Source of the DNA: Johnsonella ignava ATCC 51276 | Lineage (GTDB): Bacteria; Bacillota; Clostridia; Lachnospirales; Lachnospiraceae | DNA: 64,000 bases | NCBI RefSeq assembly: GCF_000235445.1 | Contig: NZ_JH378831.1 | Location: forward strand, 1 to 64,000 | Reading direction: 5' to 3' | Part shown: piece by piece, positions 17,061 through 25,846 of the stretch | How the letters are laid out: the number at the start of each line of letters is the position of its first letter | Numbering within the stretch: position 1 is the first letter of the stretch | The notes under the pieces: model-generated | What the model saw: the letters and a program-made list of their open reading frames with translations, nothing else | What the model was told of the DNA's origin: nothing | Databases searched by the model: none | Position numbers and translations under genes: made by a program

Positions 17061-18761
17061 CTAACTGTTATTTAACGGCTTTGTACTTTTGTAAAAAATC
17101 ATAAATATTATAAAAAATGATAAAATGTATGCCGACATATAAGCAGGTATATAATACATTAAATAAGGGGCACTTGATGTTACAAATACAAGTGCCGTCC
17201 TGCAAAGTACAAGTAAAATTACAGCAGCAATAAACCAGTCTCTTTTTAAAATTTTATATATAAAACAAATCATTACCAAAATAAGCGGAATAAAAAAGTT
17301 CCAAAAAATCCTATATAATATAGTAACTCTGCCTCTGCTGTTAATACCTGCTATAATTCTGGTAACAGCTGTTCTCAATTTTCGGTTAATCGGTTTTTTA
17401 AAGATTGAGTCTATATTATCCCACCCTTTCTTTGTAAGCGGCTGTTTTTTGTATTCATATAATTCTGTATGTGGAAGTATATTTTCATCTATAAGTCTGT
17501 CCATCTCAGACTGCTCTTCAAACAAAATATCATATACATAAAGATTTGAGCGAAGCAATGGATATCCGTTTTCAATAGTTGTAATTCCTGCTGAAGCCAA
17601 AAAATTGTTCCACATAGGCTTAAATGCTGTTAAAGGATGTCTAAAAACAAGCTTTAAATATGCTCTGATATAGTTTTTGTAATCAGCATTTGAATATCCT
17701 TTTTTTATCAAGTCCTTATCCCAAAAAAGTTTCTCAGCAGACTCATTCGGATTTTGATATATTACATTCAGATTTATTACCTTATCCATTTCAGATAAAA
17801 TCTCTTTATCCCTTTCCTTATCAGCGTTAATAACAAGCTCCGGAAGAGGCATAAATGTTGCGGTAATTGAATAATCATTACTTGAAATAGCTATATTATT
17901 AAGCTTTACCATTAACATTGAAATTATCGCTACCACAGCACAGTAAAAAATTATACTGGTTTTTTTTTCTATTTTATCTTTTATAAACATTAACAATACA
18001 GGGAATAAAATAATATAATATATTCCCTCAGATCTCCATACTGCCAGAATAATGCATAATATAACCAGTCCCGTAAGTCTATCTTTTTCTATAATCCCAT
18101 CCTGCTTTTTTATGGTTATTATTTCAGCTATAAAAAGCAATTCAAAAAAACTATATAAAGCTATCCTGTAACCTGACAGGCTATATGACATAACCGGAAG
18201 GAAATTTACAGACAAAAAAAGTAATACTATTAAAATCTTCCTGCTTCGAATATCATCAACGTACGCAAAGGCTATGCTTGAAATGCTGTATCCTACTATA
18301 AGTGCTATTATATACACTTGAATTATAATAAGTCCGGTTGCAAACGGCAGCGTTTTCATGCAGAGCAAATAATACAATGCCGTAATAAAATGCTGCCATA
18401 CATAGAATGTATATTCTCTAATACATGAAAAGCAAAGTAAGTCATCAAAACGAATTAGTCCTGGCCAGGTCAGAAGCAAAATTATAATATTCAGTATAAA
18501 ATATGCTGATGCTATATACAATGCAGTCTTATACTTATCATCTCTAATATTAATTATAAAATGCTTTGTATGATGAACAAGAAAATATAAAAACACCAGA
18601 TGTAATAATGAACATTCCATATCTACTCCACTTGTACCTCTAATATAAATCCTTGACCATCCGGTAAGGTACATAGTCAACCATATAACCAGAGCTATTG
18701 CAAAAGAAATTTTCTTTTCCGAATCAAATAATTTGATACTCCTGATATTGCTTGTTTTCAT
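17061..18761 (-). CDS. Polytopic membrane protein, tandem paralog 2 (DUF6020/GT-C-like)
   Basis: 566 residues, the same length as its neighbour, and clearly paralogous over the full length (shared blocks include KPINxKLR, LYRIFWNxFIPLIL and KILKRDWF). The corresponding motif near residue 115 is WPGLIRFDDLLCF, so one acidic position is retained as Asp-Asp. Divergence is spread evenly over the gene, including the soluble region, so both copies look maintained. Function is unassigned. A membrane glycosyltransferase-like role is suggested by topology and the WPG...DD motif. Confidence 0.65.
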   Translation of the reverse strand: MKTSNIRSIKLFDSEKKISFAIALVIWLTMYLTGWSRIYIRGTSGVDMECSLLHLVFLYFLVHHTKHFIINIRDDKYKTALYIASAYFILNIIILLLTWPGLIRFDDLLCFSCIREYTFYVWQHFITALYYLLCMKTLPFATGLIIIQVYIIALIVGYSISSIAFAYVDDIRSRKILIVLLFLSVNFLPVMSYSLSGYRIALYSFFELLFIAEIITIKKQDGIIEKDRLTGLVILCIILAVWRSEGIYYIILFPVLLMFIKDKIEKKTSIIFYCAVVAIISMLMVKLNNIAISSNDYSITATFMPLPELVINADKERDKEILSEMDKVINLNVIYQNPNESAEKLFWDKDLIKKGYSNADYKNYIRAYLKLVFRHPLTAFKPMWNNFLASAGITTIENGYPLLRSNLYVYDILFEEQSEMDRLIDENILPHTELYEYKKQPLTKKGWDNIDSIFKKPINRKLRTAVTRIIAGINSRGRVTILYRIFWNFFIPLILVMICFIYKILKRDWFIAAVILLVLCRTALVFVTSSAPYLMYYIPAYMSAYILSFFIIFMIFYKSTKPLNNS

Positions 18762-18763
18762 AG

Positions 18764-18826
18764 CCTACAAAAGCTTTTATAAATTCCTATCTTCACAGAA
18801 ACAGGAATAAGAAGCTGCCCTCCTTA
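18764..18826 (-). promoter_or_regulatory. 5' leader hairpin, copy 2
   Basis: On the minus strand, CAGCTTCTTATTCC pairs with GGAATTTATAAAAGCTTTTG around a TGTTTCTGTGAAGATA loop, immediately before the ATG at 18761. It corresponds base for base to the leader of the downstream paralog apart from a few substitutions, so it is part of the duplicated unit and has been conserved with it. Confidence 0.4.
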
Positions 18827-19025
18827 TTTAAACATTATTTTACATTGAAAAAGCTAAGTTTTTATCTGAAATTATCCTCCATAGATAAATTCAGCTTCAT
18901 AAAACTTTTAATAAAACACTATTTATCAATTGTATTTAAATAAATTATATATTCAAAACAAAAAAAAATCAATAATATAAATATATTTAATATATATTCT
19001 ATATACTGTCTAAAGCTTAAAATAT
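18827..19025. other. AT-rich intergenic region
   Basis: Non-coding sequence between the second membrane-protein gene and the prd cluster terminator. It is almost pure A/T at 18940-19000. The promoter for the duplicated genes probably lies here, but no good match was seen. Confidence 0.4.
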
Positions 19026-19078
19026 AAAAAATCCCCTGCCTATAACTGTTTTATACAATCTATAAGCAGCGGATTTTT
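19026..19078 (-). terminator. Terminator at the end of the prd cluster
   Basis: The arms AAAAATCC-CTGC-TATA and TATA-GCAG-GGATTTTT pair with two single-base interruptions, with a T-run on the minus strand. It lies directly after the TauE-like permease stop. Confidence 0.7.
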
Positions 19079-19090
19079 AAACTTATTTTA

Positions 19091-20020
19091 TTATTTATTA
19101 CCCTCTTTTTTCTTAGTAGCAGACAAAAACAATGTAACAGAGGTATAGAAAATAACTACTGTTACAAGAACCTTAAGCACTCCAAGAGGCATATCCTTAA
19201 CAATAAAGAATGCAACCAGTACACCAATTACTCCGCCAATTGTAATCATAAGAGATGCCACTCTGTTATAGGCACCTTCCTTTACAAACTTTATTGAAGC
19301 CACAGGCATAAGATATGCACATGAACCCATCATAATAGGAAATGCCACCCTTGGATTCATTCCCAACAGATATACAAGTGCCATACATGGTGCATACAAA
19401 CCGATTCCTGCAGTCATAAGAGCACCTAAAAGGAAATTTACAGCTATAGCTATTATAAGCTGTATACCTGTAAGTCCTACAACTAAAGATTGTTCATCAC
19501 CTGAAGGGAATAACTTGGCAAGCTGAAGTGCAAAAATTACACCTGTTACAAATAATGCAACTCCCATTACAAGCTGCACCTTTTGAGTAGGAAGCTTTGA
19601 AACTATACCTGCACCTATATATGAACCTACTGTTGCAGCTACAATCATACCTACAAGGGTTACCGGGCTTACATCTACCGCCTTTATAAATAAAAACGCC
19701 TCAGCAATAACCGGAATACAGCAGGCAACATTTAAAGTACCGGGTATAAGCCTATCCTCAGTCTGCTTTGTAAATCTAAGTGCAGATGTTGTAGGGGCAA
19801 ATGAACCTATTCCAAGTGTATCAAAGAAGTTTGCAACTGCACCTATTATAAAAGTTACTATAAAACTTGTATCTTTTTCAAGTTTATCTTTGTGATCCAT
19901 AAGATCTTTAACAAAGACTACTGCAAAAGCAAGTCCAAGTATTGCAAGAACAACAAGAAGCACAGTCGCAACCGGAAATGTAGATTTTGCTTCTGCTGAT
20001 GTAAACATTAAAATATTCAT
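19091..20020 (-). CDS. TauE/SafE-family permease in the proline reductase cluster
   Basis: 309 residues with about eight to nine hydrophobic segments. Family-type glycine-rich repeats occur in both halves: GAVANFFDTLGIGSFAPTTS near residue 60 and LLGALMTAGIGLYAPCMALV near 205. COG0730 permeases export or import small organic or sulfur anions, but the cargo here is not known. It follows prdF by 65 bp with a good AGGAG site and precedes the cluster terminator, so it is probably co-transcribed with prd genes. A role in moving proline, 5-aminovalerate or another Stickland product is inferred from context only. Confidence 0.85.
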   Translation of the reverse strand: MNILMFTSAEAKSTFPVATVLLVVLAILGLAFAVVFVKDLMDHKDKLEKDTSFIVTFIIGAVANFFDTLGIGSFAPTTSALRFTKQTEDRLIPGTLNVACCIPVIAEAFLFIKAVDVSPVTLVGMIVAATVGSYIGAGIVSKLPTQKVQLVMGVALFVTGVIFALQLAKLFPSGDEQSLVVGLTGIQLIIAIAVNFLLGALMTAGIGLYAPCMALVYLLGMNPRVAFPIMMGSCAYLMPVASIKFVKEGAYNRVASLMITIGGVIGVLVAFFIVKDMPLGVLKVLVTVVIFYTSVTLFLSATKKKEGNK

Positions 20021-20085
20021 ACTTATCTCCTAAAATTTAAATAATTCCTTTGCCTATTGAAAGGTTTAGCTAATACTGCAAGCAG

Positions 20086-21090
20086 TTATTTTAATACAAA
20101 TCCGTATTTTACAGGATCTGTTTCATCAATTACAAAATGATTAAATCCTGTAATATATGCTGAACCTGCAATCTTCGGAAGTACTGCATTATATTCACCC
20201 ACTTTTGTTGTACCTACAATCTCGCCGTAAAAAAGTGTACCCAGTATACTTTCATATACAAATTTCTCGCCTTCCTTTATCTCACCTTTTGCATGAAGAG
20301 TTGCAAGCTTTGCTGAAGTTCCTGTTCCGCATGGTGAACGGTCAACCTGTCCCTGTCCGAATATAACAACATTTTTATAATTTGCCTCGGGATGTGTTGG
20401 CTTATCATAGATCTCTACCAAATCAACAGTCTTGATATGTGAAAGTGTCGGATGCGCAATTTCAATAGTAGAATTAATTTTATCCCTGAGCTTAAGTGCC
20501 GCCTCAGTAAGTTTTGAAGTATTTTCAGGCTTAATTTCAAGTCCGAACTGACCTGCATGTACTATTGCAAAGAAACTGCCTCCAAAAGAAATATCAAATT
20601 TAATATCTTTTCCGTCAAGATTAACTACCTGATCCTTTTTATACAAAAATGCCGGAACATTTACAAATGCTACGCTCTTTACCTTTTTATTTTCAACATT
20701 TGCCTCTGCCCTTATTATACCTGCCGGAGCTTCAAGAACTACCTTTGTTACGGGTTCAACCATATCAACCATACCTGTCTCAATCGCAGCAGTAACGGCA
20801 CCTATTGTACCATGTCCGCACATGTTAAGATAGCCGCCTCCATCCATAAATATTATCCCAAAATCAGCTTCATCATTTGTAGGTGTAGTAAGTATAGAAC
20901 CGAACATATCATTATGCCCTCTCGGCTCAAGCATTACAGCTGTTCTTATATGGTCAAGATGCTTTTCAAGATAAGCTTTTTTTTCAGGCATACTTGAACC
21001 CTTAATATTCGGGATACCTCCTATAATAATCCTTGTCGGCTCACCTGCTGTATGTGAGTCAATTGCATGTAATCCTCTAGAAAAAATCAT
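20086..21090 (-). CDS. prdF: Proline racemase PrdF
   Basis: 334 residues. Two-cysteine proline racemase architecture is visible. The first catalytic Cys lies in GGGYLNMCGHGTIGA at about residue 90 and the second in VDRSPCGTGTSAKLATLHAKG at about residue 255. It interconverts L- and D-proline, supplying the D-isomer that the reductase uses. It sits downstream of prdE with TAAGGAGG before the ATG. Related hydroxyproline epimerases share the fold, but the prd context favours proline racemase. Confidence 0.95.
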   Translation of the reverse strand: MIFSRGLHAIDSHTAGEPTRIIIGGIPNIKGSSMPEKKAYLEKHLDHIRTAVMLEPRGHNDMFGSILTTPTNDEADFGIIFMDGGGYLNMCGHGTIGAVTAAIETGMVDMVEPVTKVVLEAPAGIIRAEANVENKKVKSVAFVNVPAFLYKKDQVVNLDGKDIKFDISFGGSFFAIVHAGQFGLEIKPENTSKLTEAALKLRDKINSTIEIAHPTLSHIKTVDLVEIYDKPTHPEANYKNVVIFGQGQVDRSPCGTGTSAKLATLHAKGEIKEGEKFVYESILGTLFYGEIVGTTKVGEYNAVLPKIAGSAYITGFNHFVIDETDPVKYGFVLK

Positions 21091-21224
21091 TATTCTTCCT
21101 CCTTAAAATATTTATAAAATACTTAATACCTGTGAACACCGGATATATTTTTAAGCCAGCAAATAATCCGTATTGCCACAAAGTAATTTTTATACAGTAT
21201 TACAATATAATATATTAACCACTG

Positions 21225-21695
21225 CTATCTTGTATTATTACGCATCTTAAGTTTTAAGAATGCAGCAGCCTTTCTTGCATCCGTTTTATTAACAGTATTT
21301 TCTCCTACTACCTCAGTTTCTATGCCCTTTTCCGATTTATTCATATCAACTATGGTATCCATATATTTATTGCTGACTACAAACTTTGCCTGAGTTCCGT
21401 TAAATGTTATACCTACTACCGGTATATTTCTTATACCTATCTCCTCTATAGTATTTGCATAGTCAACGTGTGAATTCCCCCAACCGTCGCATGAAATTAT
21501 ACATCCGTCGGCACGCATAGCTTCAAGAAGCTGTGCAGTCCTTTGACCCACTCTCTCTTTAGAAGCATTATCCTGAGGTGTACCCACTATTATTACACCA
21601 AGCAGATCAAGGTCTGTATCCTCGGATATTACATCAAGCAGCGGATCCCTGAAATGATGCAGACTTGTTTCCTTTGTAGATGGTCCTACGCCCAT
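21225..21695 (-). CDS. prdE: Proline reductase cluster protein PrdE
   Basis: 156 residues, homologous to the C-terminal part of PrdA. It begins GVGPSTKETSLHHFRDPLLD, matching PrdA residues from just after the pyruvoyl-forming Cys438 (CIGPASKETSRHYFREPLV). It ends before PrdA's last 50 or so residues. It contains no Cys at the equivalent of the cleavage position because the gene starts there. A 12-bp gap separates it from prdD, with AAAGGAG before its ATG. PrdE is a conserved accessory of the cluster without a firmly defined role. Confidence 0.92.
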   Translation of the reverse strand: MGVGPSTKETSLHHFRDPLLDVISEDTDLDLLGVIIVGTPQDNASKERVGQRTAQLLEAMRADGCIISCDGWGNSHVDYANTIEEIGIRNIPVVGITFNGTQAKFVVSNKYMDTIVDMNKSEKGIETEVVGENTVNKTDARKAAAFLKLKMRNNTR

Positions 21696-21707
21696 AAATT
21701 CTCCTTT

Positions 21708-22463
21708 CTAATCCATTGAACGAAGTGTACCGTCTCTATACTCATTTGGCGATAAAACTATCGGCATATTGCCTATATCTATTATAGAGACTCCACCGTT
21801 ATATCCTGAGGGCTGGTCCGGAAAAAGCCAGTTGTCATACATGGCTCCCTGCCCTGCCACCTGTTTCACTATGGCTACCTTTTTTGCACCCATCCTGACT
21901 CTGTCATAAAATTCATGAACCTCATCGGCACTTCTTGCATCCTGAGTCCTTAAAACCCCACGTATATGGCTTATTATCTCATCACAGGCTCTAAATGCGG
22001 CAAGCGGCAGGTGTCTGTCGTATACTTCCCCTCCTTTTAAAAGTACATCAACATGTATTATTATATCCTGAGAGGAAGGAGTTCCTGCCATATTAAGCCT
22101 TAGCTTTTCCTTAAGTATACCTTCCGATGACCCGAATTCATGCATCTGACGCCCGTCTTCATCACATCCTGTAAGCATAACATAAGCCCCTGTAATTGTA
22201 TGTGTTATACCGCTTCCAAGCTTTCCAAGAGCCTTTACCGATATAGGTATTATGTCCATTATTGTATTTATCTCAATATCATGCTCATGCGGTTTTATAA
22301 TTCTTATATCAATTTTTTTTATAAGCTCATCTTCTAAAAGAGGAGCTATACAAGAATTATCAATACATAAGACTTTATTGTTAAAACTAAATTTTTCACA
22401 AATCTTAACCTCATTTACATGATATGAACGTACTACAAGTCTCCTCAATTCTATACTATCCAC
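21708..22463 (-). CDS. prdD: Proline reductase cluster protein PrdD
   Basis: 251 residues, homologous to the N-terminal (proprotein beta) part of PrdA from about residue 190 onward. Shared blocks include LGSGITHTITGAYVMLTGCD, EFGSSEG and VKQVAGQGAMYDNWLFP. It ends IVLSPNEYRDGTLRSMD, right where PrdA has ALSPLEVLDGGIHALTC. It therefore lacks the pyruvoyl Cys and the downstream half, which is encoded separately as prdE. It starts with GTG (22461-22463), supported by GGAGG 7 bases upstream. Role unknown; possibly a scaffold or alternative subunit. Confidence 0.92.
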   Translation of the reverse strand: MDSIELRRLVVRSYHVNEVKICEKFSFNNKVLCIDNSCIAPLLEDELIKKIDIRIIKPHEHDIEINTIMDIIPISVKALGKLGSGITHTITGAYVMLTGCDEDGRQMHEFGSSEGILKEKLRLNMAGTPSSQDIIIHVDVLLKGGEVYDRHLPLAAFRACDEIISHIRGVLRTQDARSADEVHEFYDRVRMGAKKVAIVKQVAGQGAMYDNWLFPDQPSGYNGGVSIIDIGNMPIVLSPNEYRDGTLRSMD

Positions 22464-22699
22464 AGTATACCTCCAAAATTTAAAAAACCGCCATATTTCA
22501 GGAAATACAATTATTTTTTGATTTGCAATTGATACAAATCTCTAAGTAGATTTTATCATAAATTTGTGCTAAAAACAAATGAAAATCACTACTACTTAAA
22601 ATAATATAAATATCCTTATATGACGGTTTGATTTATTTTATAATATTTTATCCAAATCTTATACTTAAAAATATAGGATTTATGTATATAAATATTATT
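22464..22699. other. prdB-prdD gap with spaced inverted repeats
   Basis: The longest gap inside the prd cluster (236 bp). The arms AAACCGCCATAT (22486-22497) and ATATGACGGTTT (22618-22629) are inverted repeats with one mismatch, separated by 120 bp of AT-rich sequence. Possibilities are a MITE-like insert or a long-range RNA stem. No ORF or promoter was recognised. Confidence 0.45.
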
Positions 22700-23425
22700 T
22701 TAAACCTTTGCGGTATATTCATACGGCAGAGGAACTATCTGACCTGCACTTGAAATTTTTAATAACTCCTCAAGTGCAGCCTTAACTATAGCTGTCTGCA
22801 TCTCTTTATCATGTGGAGCACCTGCATTTGCACCCATAGGAACACGTGGAGCAACTGCCCTTGGAGTTCCGTTTTGTCTTACTACAGGAGGTAATGCCGC
22901 AATTATAATTGTCGGAATACCTGCTGCTTCAATCGCTCTCTGCACAATCACGGCAGAGCGGTGGCAAGTACCTCAGCCTGCGGTTAAAAGAGCGTAGTCC
23001 ACACCTTCATCTTTAAGTATCTTTGCTATCTCGGGACCTGTTTCATGAGTAAACTTATCCTGGTCTCCGCCGCCTCCCATAAAGCCTATATGTGTAGGTG
23101 CAACTGCTTTTATAAAGCCTTCCTTTGCAATTTCCTGAAGTCTCTCTATAGGAAACATACAGTTGATGTCCTTATTAACATCACCATTATCATATCCTCC
23201 GTGGGATACCATTAATTCTTCACCTTTTACATCTCCGGGAATTTTTCTGAATGAAAAATCACCTGCAAGATTAAATCTTTTATCTGTCTTTAAATGTACA
23301 CCGGCTGCCGTTGCAATTGCAACAACTGCATCTTTTAACGGTTTTGTGGCAGGTGTCCATACCGGCGGCGGTGTTACAGGAACAAATATTTCGGACTGAA
23401 GCCCTTTTATTGCTGTAATGCTCAT
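22700..23425 (-). CDS. prdB: D-proline reductase PrdB, selenoprotein subunit (in-frame UGA = Sec151)
   Basis: 241 residues when the TGA at 22973-22975 is read as selenocysteine. The two halves are in the same frame with no other stop. The junction reads LLTAG-U-GTCHRSAVIVQRA, the known PrdB active-site pattern with U151 and C154 in a UxxC arrangement. PrdB carries the selenol that attacks D-proline bound to the PrdA pyruvoyl group, giving ring opening to 5-aminovalerate in the cytoplasm. A candidate SECIS hairpin lies 12 bases after the UGA. The start overlaps the upstream 91-residue gene by 4 bases (ATGA). A conventional caller would split this gene in two. Confidence 0.95.
22934..22960 (-). 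promoter_or_regulatory. Candidate bacterial SECIS element in prdB
   Basis: The minus-strand RNA 5'-CGCTCTGC loop CGTGATTGT GCAGAGAGCG-3' forms a stem with a small bulge. It starts 12 nucleotides after the UGA, inside the coding sequence, where bacterial SECIS elements are read by SelB. The fold was made by eye and not computed. Confidence 0.65.
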
Positions 23426-23697
23426 TCCTTCTCCTCCATTTCTTTTTCTTTTAATCTTTTATGTTCTATGTTTTGAGAATATTTTTCATTAATCTCAGGA
23501 CCGAGAACTTCAGGATAACTAAGCAAGAAGCCAACCTCAAGTCCGGGTTTAAGCTCATAGTCGGTTATAACCATTCTTACCGGCACTCTCCAGCTTCCCA
23601 TCCTTCCTTTAAGATCAATCCCTACAAGTCCGTCCTTTACCTCTACTATAACTCCTTCTACATAATTTTCAGTAGAAGCATATTTAAGATTATACAT
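23422..23697 (-). CDS. Small prd-cluster protein (CBO2463/CBO2479-like)
   Basis: 91 residues. A compact N-terminal beta-rich part (YVEGVIVEVKDGLVGIDLKG RMGSWRVPVRM split across two blocks) precedes a Lys/Glu-rich C-terminal tail. It resembles the small CBO2463/CBO2479-type protein found next to prdA/prdB in proline-reducing clostridia, recognised from context and length. It lies between prdA and prdB and overlaps the prdB start by 4 bases, so the two are translationally coupled. Biochemical role unknown. Confidence 0.75.
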   Translation of the reverse strand: MYNLKYASTENYVEGVIVEVKDGLVGIDLKGRMGSWRVPVRMVITDYELKPGLEVGFLLSYPEVLGPEINEKYSQNIEHKRLKEKEMEEKE

Positions 23698-23833
23698 ATA
23701 TTCTCCTTAATTAAATTTTATATGGATATTTTATATAGTACCGTTTTTTAATTAAACCCATGTAAAATAAGAGCATATAATTAAAACAGTCTCTAAAAAA
23801 ACATATAAGTATTCTGCAGAGCCTTACATAGAG

Positions 23834-25759
23834 TTACTCTTTTTCATATATTTCAATACGTTTTTTGCTCTTTGGAAGTACCTGTTCATTATCTTCAAGT
23901 ACAATTTTCTTTCCGGTAGCCTTTTCAATTGCTTCAATATTGTTCAGCTTAACATTCGGATTCCACTTTCTTTCCGCCTCTTTAACGCTCTCACCCACCA
24001 TAACTGTCTTAAGCATAGCAAGTGCACGAACTGCATCTTCAGGAGAAAGTGTATTATTTCCTAAAATTTCATTTTCAATTCCCTGTGCAGATTTATTGTT
24101 GTCAATCATATTCTGCATATATTTATTTCCAACAACAAGTGCACCCTGTACTGCTGAGAAGGACACACCTACTACATCCACGCCTCTCATTCCTATCTGC
24201 TCATGGTGTGAAGCGAAGTCTATATGATTATTTCCGAAGCCCTCAGTTGTAATTATAGCACCGTCGGCATCCATCATTTCAATCATCATTCCAAGTCTGC
24301 CTGAAACATAGAATTTTTCAGAGTTAATCTGCGGTGAGCCTACAAATACAACTCCTGCAAGATCTATCTCGTCATCGGCAAGTGCCTCAAGTACAAGCGG
24401 CTCTCTAAAATAATGCCTTGAGGTCTCTTTTGAAGCCGGACCTATACAAGTAAGGGCATGTATGCCTCCGTCAAGAACTTCAAGCGGAGAAAGTGCCACA
24501 GGGAGATTTCCGAGGTCAACATTGGGTTTTGCACCAAGAGTACCGACCGGTTCAACCGGCAGTATGAGATTGTCATGCATAGCACCCTGACCCATAATTT
24601 CCTTTACTATAACTACTTTTTTCTTTCCTGAATGTCTTTTCTGTACGAACTCCTCTTCAGAAACGATAAGTGATGCATCCGCTTCTTTAATTGCCTTTCT
24701 GATCTCATCGGTAATATAATCTGAAGCCCTGTGTGCAGCCAGAGGCCCTGGTCTTTCCATATTTGTATGTGCCTTTATTACAACCTCTGTCTTTATAAAG
24801 ATCTCACCCTTATCAGGTGAACCCGGTCTGCCCCACATTATATTCTTTTCAAGCTCACCCTCTGAAGATCCGAACTCACCTATCTGTACCCCACCTTCAT
24901 CAGTACCTGTTACCAGCATAACAACTCCGTCAAGCACTCTTGTAACACCTGTTCCGAGTTCTCCCTCTTCTTTTGCAGCTATCGGCTGTACATCCATGAT
25001 CGTTTCGGAATACTGACTATACTTATCGGGTGTGATTATATCAAGCTTCAATGAAACTACAAGTTCCTGTGTTTCAACCGCTTCTTTTTCAATTCCCTTT
25101 CTTATATAGAGAGTAGTACCCTCTATCTTGGTTTCGTCTCCTATCTCAACCTTTTCAATTTTTAAATGCCTTCTCTTAAGGGTTCTCATAACCCTTTCAT
25201 CACCTTCGATTTTCTTGCTTTCGCCTCCGGCAACACCGGCTTCAGCCTGAGGTACTCCCCCGGCAGCCGCAGATACCGCAGCGGGCTGCAAAGCCGGAAC
25301 AGCTGCAACACCCATTGATGCGGCAACACTTAATGGAAATTCAAGATTGATATCTTTTCCCTCTCCAATATGTATTCTTACGCTTCCGCCATTACCTGAT
25401 GACACAAATGCCGGTGCAGACACTGAAGATGCTGTCTGTACGGGTGCAGACGAGATTTCAGCCTTATCCTCAGCCTTAAGATCCTCAACTGATTCTGATG
25501 AAGCTGCAGCCGCACCTTCAAGCAAATCATTTGTTAAAGGTGTAAGTGCATCTGAAGTTTTTATAAGCTTTGCACCCAAAACTTCTTTAATCTTAAGGGT
25601 ATTCTCTCCGATCTCAAGCAGACCGGAATCTACTAAATCCGGGAAAATTGCCGGATCTTCAAGATTTGAAGGTTCAATGATAGTTCCTGCTTCAAACCTA
25701 CAGCATAATACGGCAGGATCATTTTCATGCGCTTTAGCTGTTTCTTTTGTAATTGACAT
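23834..25759 (-). CDS. prdA: D-proline reductase proprotein PrdA
   Basis: 641 residues, the expected proprotein size. The pyruvoyl-forming cysteine is Cys438 in GGIHALTC-IGPASKETS (codon 24446-24448). Autocleavage there yields a larger N-terminal chain and a roughly 203-residue pyruvoyl-bearing C-terminal chain. An Ala/Val/Gly/Pro-rich linker spans about residues 110-185 and is low complexity. The PRD body shares blocks with PrdD and PrdE. PrdA forms the reductase with PrdB. AAAGGAGG precedes the ATG, and prdC lies 87 bp upstream of it in the same orientation. Confidence 0.97.
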   Translation of the reverse strand: MSITKETAKAHENDPAVLCCRFEAGTIIEPSNLEDPAIFPDLVDSGLLEIGENTLKIKEVLGAKLIKTSDALTPLTNDLLEGAAAASSESVEDLKAEDKAEISSAPVQTASSVSAPAFVSSGNGGSVRIHIGEGKDINLEFPLSVAASMGVAAVPALQPAAVSAAAGGVPQAEAGVAGGESKKIEGDERVMRTLKRRHLKIEKVEIGDETKIEGTTLYIRKGIEKEAVETQELVVSLKLDIITPDKYSQYSETIMDVQPIAAKEEGELGTGVTRVLDGVVMLVTGTDEGGVQIGEFGSSEGELEKNIMWGRPGSPDKGEIFIKTEVVIKAHTNMERPGPLAAHRASDYITDEIRKAIKEADASLIVSEEEFVQKRHSGKKKVVIVKEIMGQGAMHDNLILPVEPVGTLGAKPNVDLGNLPVALSPLEVLDGGIHALTCIGPASKETSRHYFREPLVLEALADDEIDLAGVVFVGSPQINSEKFYVSGRLGMMIEMMDADGAIITTEGFGNNHIDFASHHEQIGMRGVDVVGVSFSAVQGALVVGNKYMQNMIDNNKSAQGIENEILGNNTLSPEDAVRALAMLKTVMVGESVKEAERKWNPNVKLNNIEAIEKATGKKIVLEDNEQVLPKSKKRIEIYEKE

Positions 25760-25846
25760 AGTTTCCTCCTTTAAATTTTATATATATTTAAAGTAGCCCG
25801 GCATACTGCAGTTTTGACATTGCATTATGCCAAACTACAAATATAC

